From: Trichuris trichiura
Lineage: Eukaryota; Nematoda; Enoplea; Trichinellida; Trichuridae
Direction of reading: 5' to 3'
Assembly (NCBI GenBank): GCA_037903355.1
Contig: JBAJFE010000042.1
Location: forward strand, 4,414,001-4,478,000
Length of the DNA stretch: 64,000 nucleotides
The position numbers and the translations under genes were made by a program. Each line of letters starts with the position of its first letter. Positions within the stretch are counted from its first letter, which is position 1. Shown here one piece after another: positions 58,108 through 64,000 of the stretch. Below the pieces are notes generated by a model. The model had not been told where the DNA came from and made no database searches. It worked only from the letters and a program-made list of their open reading frames with translations.

Positions 58108-58243
58108 TGTAGGACATAAGAATAAGAACCGCTTTACTGTTTCAGCCCAAACTGAGTAATGAATAATTCGTGTCTGACTTCCGGTTAAATAGTGATGTAC
58201 GGTAATTGTGTGCTCAGGTTCAGTTGCGAAGATGCTCCCTACA
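58108..58243 (-). repeat. Gypsy-2 5' LTR
   Basis: 136 bp, TGTAGG at both ends (inverted), followed on the right by the GTCAG duplication and on the left by the tRNA primer site TGGTGACCCG. Confidence 0.93.
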
Positions 58244-58248
58244 GTCAG

Positions 58249-58474
58249 GTTATGAAAAACGTTCACGTTCGGTCTTTCACTGTTAGGTACTGTATACGTT
58301 AGGGAGATGAGCCTAGCTGTTGATTTAGTACCTTTTTCTGCTCGTGGTGTTTCTGTTTATGTACCTTTTGGTAGTAGCAGGCACTCATTATCATTTTGTT
58401 TTGCAGATTGTTGTGAATCAGTTCCGGGCTCAGTTGCATATGTCTTTCCGTAATGGCCAGGTAATCATTTAGAC
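58249..58474. other. spacer between Gypsy-2 and a hAT-like MITE
   Basis: Nothing recognised. The last 8 bp (58467-58474) are the left target duplication of the MITE. Confidence 0.5.
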
Positions 58475-58990
58475 TGGGGGTGGGGAACGTCTAACCCGCG
58501 GGCCCGATACGGTTCGCAAGACCATTCCATCTGACCCGCGAAACATTCCCTTCCACCCGCTGAGGTAACCGCACATGCATGCGAGATTCAGTGAAGTGTG
58601 ACTGTGGGAACTTATTTTTTGAAAATGCGAAAAACTTATTGTATGTAAATCTTAGTAATGACATAAATCTTGCGCAACAAGCAGGGAGCACCAGACCGGC
58701 TAGGAAGACTGCCTTGCTCTCGGCTCTCTGTCGACAAACCGATGTCGTTAGTCTTCAGAGGCAAGCAGTAGGCGCCACTAGTGTGCGCATCGGTAGCGTA
58801 GACCGTTGGCCGTCTACTGATGGGAAGTATTGTTCTTATCTCACCTTATCGCTTTGTTCGAGGGTGACTTAAATGAACATACACGCAAATAAAGCAGGCT
58901 ATGTTTTTTGGTTGAGTATTCTGTACGGCCGGCGAATGGTCTTATAAACGTCTGAACGGCCCGCGGCAGCAAAAAAGTTCCCCATCCCTG
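58475..58990. mobile_element. hAT-type MITE (516 bp) with 8-bp target duplication
   Basis: Perfect duplication ATTTAGAC at 58467-58474 and 58991-58998. Imperfect terminal repeats: TGGGGGTGGGGAACG at the left and, reversed, CAGGGATGGGGAACTTTT at the right, as in hAT elements; inner GCGGGCC is also shared. A 97-codon frame inside (58579-58872) has no transposase motif. Confidence 0.88.
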
Positions 58991-59014
58991 ATTTAGACCA
59001 TTGAACTCTTGTTA

Positions 59015-62000
59015 AAGGAAGCCTGCATTTTGTTTTTGCTTGCATGTTAAGTTTTTGTAAAACGAGCAGAGATGTCTACATCGTTCTGACTTACTACGTT
59101 GGATGAGCGCACTGGTAGTTCCCAACGTATTGGCGACTGAGGACTCAGGGTTGAACAGAACGACGGAGGTTCTAAAGAAGGCTCGTACTACTACTAAAGA
59201 AGCCTGCAATGCCTTCAGTTGGACCTTTAAGAAGCTGCCGGCTTTGGCCGCCGTCCAAGTGTCTCTGAGCATATTGAATCAGAACGCTGACACAGGATGG
59301 TGCCAAAGAGCAGAAATTTTTGGAAGCTATGTTGAACAACTCGGCCGACATGGCGGAGATTGACGAAGTCGCTGAAGGAGCAGAAGTTTACGTACGCCGC
59401 TGGCGACTACAACAGGCAGCCAAGTCATACTTGAGAACCGATCGGAAACGAGAGTTTCCAGGCGGCGTGGACAGGGAAAGTCACAGTCGGCCGATGCAGT
59501 TTCGGTTATCGAAACTGGAGCTTAAAGAGCTCAACGGTAACATCGATTAGTGGCAGTTTTTTTGTAATTCTTTCGTCCAAACTCATGAGGACGATGATCT
59601 GTCGCCGGAGGGTAAGTTTTAGAACCTTATCCATTGTATGGATGTGATTTCCAGAGCACATGAAGTGGCTGAAAGCTTCCCTCCAACAGCCAGTAATAAT
59701 GCTAAAATAACTGAGATTTTGAAGTCGCGCTTCAATCGCACCTGAATTGCTGGTGGAAGTATACGTCAGGAAAATGTTGCCATTAATTCTGGGGAACGCC
59801 GCTCGGGTAGAGCCGTTGAGATTGTCGTCCCTGCATAAAAAATTGGATTCATACATGCAGACACACTTGAAATTCTTGGAGTGACGATGGAAAGTCACGT
59901 ATCCACAATATTTCCTCTCGTCGAATCGTGCTTAGCAACAGAGTTTTTGAGAGTTTGGCGAAAAAACAGCCGAGGCCAGAAAGTCAGCGGAAGCGGCGAC
60001 AGTCTGTCTGATAAGTTGAAACAGCTGATAGGGTTTCTGGAAAAGGAAGTAGAAGGAAAGGACGCAATCGCATTAGCCAGAATTGGCTTCAATTTGTGCG
60101 ACTAGCAGTGGGCCCCTGGCAATCTAAGGCCGAGCCATCCTCCTAGACAGCAAATGCCGAAGATACCGTCGAGCACTTGTCTCTTCAGTCGCCAACCGGG
60201 AAGTGGTCGGAAGAGCCCTTCCTGGCCCACAGACGATAGAAGCAGTGCTTCCTCGACAGCCGGGAGCCTTCCCCTAAAGGAGAGAAAACGGGTGGTGGGA
60301 AAGAATAGGTGTTGTTTTATGTGCCCGACAGGACATGTAGCTCGCGAACGTAGAGCATCAGTTTTGTGTCCAACCTGTCAAAGGCACTGACGTGTCCGCG
60401 GACAAGTGTAATGAAAACCGAGAAGCAGAAGCAATTAGGGGTGACCAAAACCAAACTCTAACGAACGCCGGCGCTGTCTTGCGAGTGCCCAGGGGACACT
60501 GGTTCGAGGAGGTCATATCTGACATGACGTGCAACACTTAAAACTGGCTGCCATCCGGTAGGTTGTCATAATTTCGCTCAAATGGTTTTTGTTGATACAC
60601 GTAGTGGCCCGCGTCCTCGCAACTGCTTTGGAGAGTCTTGATGGCACCTATGAATTTCAGCTGCAAGTATACGACGAATGCAAAATTGGCGGCAAGACCA
60701 GCCCTGTGCCGGACAAGCCCCGGATGAATGAACTGCGCGAAACAGGAATCAACCTATCAGATGTGCACAAGGAGCCGTCAGAAATCGACATGCTGATTGG
60801 GGCCGACATAGCGGGAGAACTAAATACTGGTCGGATCCTCTGATTGGAATCAGGCCTGACAGCCATGGAGACGCGTCTTCGATGGACTCTGATGGGAAAA
60901 TCCCTCGACATTCCATCCTCAGATAGTATTGCCATGTTAGTGACGACAGTGCTCAGGATGCGGACGCATGACGTCTATGGCAACTCGATGAGTTGGCATT
61001 GAGGACCTGGATATGGTGAGAACAAAGAGATACAAAAGGTCTCTTGCCCATGGTTTTTGCAAACTGTGGCAGTAAGTGAGGACAAACGTTACCCAGTACA
61101 TTTATCAGGGAGAGAGCATCGAGATGCCCCATACTTTCGAATCTACTTGACGGCGATTGATTGTCATGAAGAAGTTACAAGAAAATGACTTATTCTTCTC
61201 CTACAACGAAGTTTTCAACGAATGGAAAGGTAAAGGGTCATCGAAAAGGGTTCAGGCATTGTCATCAAGAGGGCAATGCCAGTACCTAGCCCATCTGCGG
61301 TGGTTAAGGAGATGATTCAGACAACCAAAATACGCCCGGTGTTTGACGCGTCCGCGAAACATGGCAACAGTCCGTCTCGAAACTGCTTCCTATCTGATGT
61401 TATAGTTTCGCACGAGAAAGATCCATCTGGTTGCTAGTATTCAAATGTATTCCTGCGAATCGGGGTCAACCCAGAAAACTGCTTCCTATGGTGGGAAGAT
61501 GTCGACTAGCAGAAATTGAAAATTTATCGGCACAACTGGGTAGTCTTTGGAGCATTGTATAGCTCATTTTTGTTAACAACCGTTATATATAGCATTTGTT
61601 GGACTGTGCCCCGGCGCTATTCAGACATGCCATGCAAAAGTTGAGAACTTGTTTCTGCGTGGACAATTGCCTTTTCAGTTCCAATTCCATGGCTCAAGTA
61701 CACCGGCTTATTATCGAAACACGAGAAGCCATGTCCACGAGTGAGGTATTGATCTTCGAGGCCGGTGTACAATGAAGATTTGGACGCTGAGGACGTGCGT
61801 AGCGTAGCAGTTCTAAAAATGTGCTGGAACAAGAGATCTGATACCTTGCAGCTGAACTCGGAAAGGATTATTGCAAGGGTTAAAGTCGCTGGAAAATTTA
61901 CGAATATTGTGGTAGATTGGAGTCGGTTCGAGGAATCGAAGTTCACACGTATTCTGCGATGCCAGCAGAGAAGCTTTTGCTGTAGTGGTATACTCCCAGT

Positions 62001-62755
62001 GGACCTACGAAAAGTAATTCATTGTGTTGTGTGACTGTGAGGAGGTCATGAACTCTCAACTACTCACATACGTGCCCTATGAAGTGGCTGATCTGGAGCC
62101 TCTGACGCCTTCTATGTTTCTCCAAGGTAAACGACAAGTAGGTGTTCCAAATCTGAATAAGGTTGATGCGTATTTTTTCTCCAATCGAGCCAAGTACCGG
62201 CAGAGACTGACGAAATGCCTTCGGCGACGCTTCCTCACAAAATACCTTGGGCTGCTTTTGCAACGGCTTAGTCGCGGCAAACGGCCATCTAGAATCGCTG
62301 TCGGCGACGTCTGATTAGCAGCGACAATGGATAACGATTGTTTTAACCACTGGTCCGGGTTCAGCGATTATTACCAGGCTGGGGTGGCGAAACGCAAATA
62401 GCAATGGCACGTAGTGCGCCAGCCCAGCTGATGAGACCGTTACAACGGTTATACCCACGGGAGATATCGAACGCTGAACCTCCACCTTGGAAATCCAATA
62501 GCGCAGCAAAGCTGTCGCAACACTGTGAACAATCGAGTAACAAATCGGCAACGGATTTGCTCGTATGAGATTGAGCACGTGCTGACATCATATTGGAAAT
62601 GAGGTCCGTGCCCAGTTGCATGTCGTTCCGCAGAGACATGATGATCATTAGGCTACTGTCCTCGTGGTGGAAGAAGTCTGCGTTGCGTTGTTGCTTACAT
62701 GTCAGGTTTTTGTAAAACGAGAAAAGACATCGCTCTCATTTACTACAGTGCACGA
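59015..62755 (+). pseudogene. BEL/Pao retrotransposon, heavily degraded and internally deleted
   Basis: Diverged LTR pieces at 59015-59110 and 62670-62755 (shared GTTTTTGTAAAACGAG). Between them, in broken frames: gag (RLSKLELKELNGNID near 59500, then LEILGV and a LATEFLRVWRKNS tract around 59870-59970), a zinc finger CCFMCPTGH...CPTC (60320-60385), a BEL-type aspartic protease end (IDMLIGADIAGEL, 60787-60825), an RT piece IRPVFDASAKHGNSPSRNC (61333-61389), and an integrase/DUF5641 tail (MNSQLLTYVPYEVADLEPLT, KYRQRLTK, 62046-62220). Most of RT, RNase H and integrase is gone. Confidence 0.82.
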
Positions 62756-62979
62756 GCAAACAGAGCGTTTCCAACACAATCCCGTTTTTGGCCCTTTTGC
62801 GGTGAATACTAAATGCGCGTTGTTAATTTTTGATTACTGTAAAATTGGAGACAAAACTAGAAGCTGCAGAAAGGTTTTTCGGTGGACAAGGACATGTTAA
62901 TTGTGGAAAAGCTCATGTAGAACCCAAGAGCTAAGCCATTTACCGAATCAATTCAAAATTAATTACGACCTCATGTGTA
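62756..62979. other. spacer, possibly the rest of the Pao 3' LTR
   Basis: No independent feature seen. Confidence 0.35.
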
Positions 62980-63682
62980 ACTTCCAGGTAAATAGTGGTA
63001 CACGATGATTGTGCGCTATGCTTCAATTGTGGAAATTGCATCGGTAGCTTGGCAGTTGAGGTCCCTGCATCATTCCCCCTTCAGTGATGCGGAAAGGGAG
63101 GTGTCATATGCGGACGGTTGAACTTGACTCGTCTGGAGAAGGCGTCGCTGCCTCGTTGCCCGGAGATCATTGGCGAGGAAAGTCGGTTTCGTTCGGCCGG
63201 TGGCTGCCCTGTGACTTGAGCTCCGCCCTGTTCAATCATCATACTTTTCTCGGTCCGGCGGACACCGCGCGGGCCTGAATAGCGGAGCGTCAAATACCGG
63301 GTACACCTTCTTCCTTGAAAAACATGTGGCTGCAATCTTTGAGCTTCTGGCTGACAAACCTGGCTCTTGTGTTCACTCCGGGCTGAATGGGACGCCCCTT
63401 CCCATTGCCACCTTCAAGACACGGGTGAAATCGGTTGGTTCAGCGTTTACAACTCCGCTGGTTGGTACGACCACTTCAACCGGTAGGCGCAAGCTGCTTT
63501 CGTAGACCATCTTCGCATGTGTAATTCCAAAATTGGCTTTCAGGGCTGCCCAGATGCCCAGGAGGACCAGCGGCAATGCTGGGAGACCGCATGCTGCCAA
63601 CTGCACGCATCCGGGTTATAAGTGCCGTTTTGAGCTGGCGATGGAATCGTTCGATTAGCCCATTCGCCTGTGGGTGATACAA
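62980..63682 (-). pseudogene. old CsRn1-like Gypsy fragment: integrase C-terminus and 3' LTR
   Basis: Minus-strand pieces match Gypsy-2 in order: YHPQANGLIERFHRQLKTAL, LPLVLLGIWAALKANFG, PTDFTRVLKVAMG, then HVFQG and RYSGPRGVRRTEK in other frames. The LTR-like part 62980-63085 resembles 50320-50400. Many frame breaks. Similarity stops at about 63682. Same family as Gypsy-2 but much older. Confidence 0.8.
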
Positions 63683-64000
63683 GGGTAACCAAAAATTTCA
63701 AGCCTTCACTCCGTTGTTCCAACTGGCGTGAAAACTTTGAGACATGGTACGTACCCGTCAACCGAGCGCCTTCAACAAGCCGCGATACTCTCAACCACTT
63801 GCCGTGCATCGACTGCTGGGAAAAGCTACGTATCTATTATCCAACGGTTGCGTGGGAATGCTGCAAACGTAAGCTGATTTTAACAATTGGAAGGGAAGGA
63901 GAGATCTTGTAAAGAGCTAATAACCAGCAAACATATTGGATACTGTACTCTGGTTTGTGTGCAGTTGCCACTTATCGTTATTCCGTGCGGCTTCTTTTGC
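63683..64000. other. window end, nothing recognised
   Basis: Sequence beyond the truncated Gypsy fragment shows no clear continuation. Confidence 0.4.

Larger units (their letters stand above)
50254..58243 (-). mobile_element. Gypsy-2: CsRn1-like Ty3/gypsy retrotransposon, split by an R2-like element
   Basis: LTRs at 50254-50389 and 58108-58243, each 136 bp with TGTAGG...CCTACA ends (last copy slightly altered) and about six differences. A perfect 5-bp duplication GTCAG lies at 50249-50253 and 58244-58248. Minus-strand order is gag, protease, RT, RNase H, integrase. The gag finger is C-x2-H-x9-C-x3-C, the mark of the CsRn1 clade. The primer site right inside the 5' LTR is TGGTGACCCG, compatible with tRNA-Trp as reported for CsRn1 (from memory). 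Two TGA stops in pol and the inserted element inactivate it. Without the insertion it would be about 4.27 kb. Confidence 0.94.

Noticed and set aside
1..64000. CRISPR arrays, bacterial operons, ribosome-binding sites
   Set aside because: The window is eukaryotic (spliced genes, retrotransposons). No direct-repeat/spacer array was seen.
1..64000. tRNA, 5S rRNA, snRNA or spliced-leader genes
   Set aside because: Looked for T-loop-like and conserved RNA strings by eye; none was convincing. A tRNAscan/Infernal run would settle it.

Overview
This is eukaryotic DNA from an invertebrate animal. Three host genes can be assembled exon by exon with consistent splice phases: a RAD21/REC8-family kleisin (1-3141, +, 5' part outside the window), a GLI/Ci/TRA-1 five-zinc-finger transcription factor (3691-16835, -), and the Integrator subunit INTS14 (48314-49930, -). 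Most introns are 43-105 bp, which is typical of nematodes. Together with the retroelement mix this suggests a nematode, perhaps an enoplean/dorylaimian (Trichinella/Trichuris-like) lineage. That placement is an inference and was not tested by a search.

Layout: 1-3.7 kb is the kleisin, with a decayed mariner in its one long intron. 3.7-16.8 kb is the GLI gene, convergent with the kleisin. Its short introns contrast with a 7.1-kb intron between zinc fingers 2 and 3, filled with Penelope-like (PLE), pogo/Tigger and other repeat remnants, and a 2.6-kb GC-rich first intron. 17-24 kb holds no recognised gene; it carries a near-perfect 170-bp palindrome and a 1.16-kb pogo-like element. 24.2-29.1 kb is a Ty3/gypsy element (Gypsy-1) nested in a small pogo-type MITE. 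29-48 kb is repeat-rich: Tigger, Copia, mariner and PLE remnants, several inverted repeats built around hammerhead-ribozyme-like cores, and one candidate secreted Cys-rich protein. 48.3-49.9 kb is INTS14. 50.25-58.24 kb is a CsRn1-like Ty3/gypsy element (Gypsy-2) with a 5-bp target duplication, split in its RNase H region by a 3.7-kb R2-superclade non-LTR element. 58.5-64 kb holds a hAT-like MITE, a wrecked BEL/Pao element and an old relative of Gypsy-2.

The most unusual signal is the recurrent motif CTGANGA - short stem - GAAA, found at about ten places. One copy lies directly after a PLE endonuclease tail, and several sit at the centres or in the arms of long inverted repeats. PLEs are known to carry hammerhead motifs in their pseudo-LTRs; the foldback arrangement here deserves a closer look.
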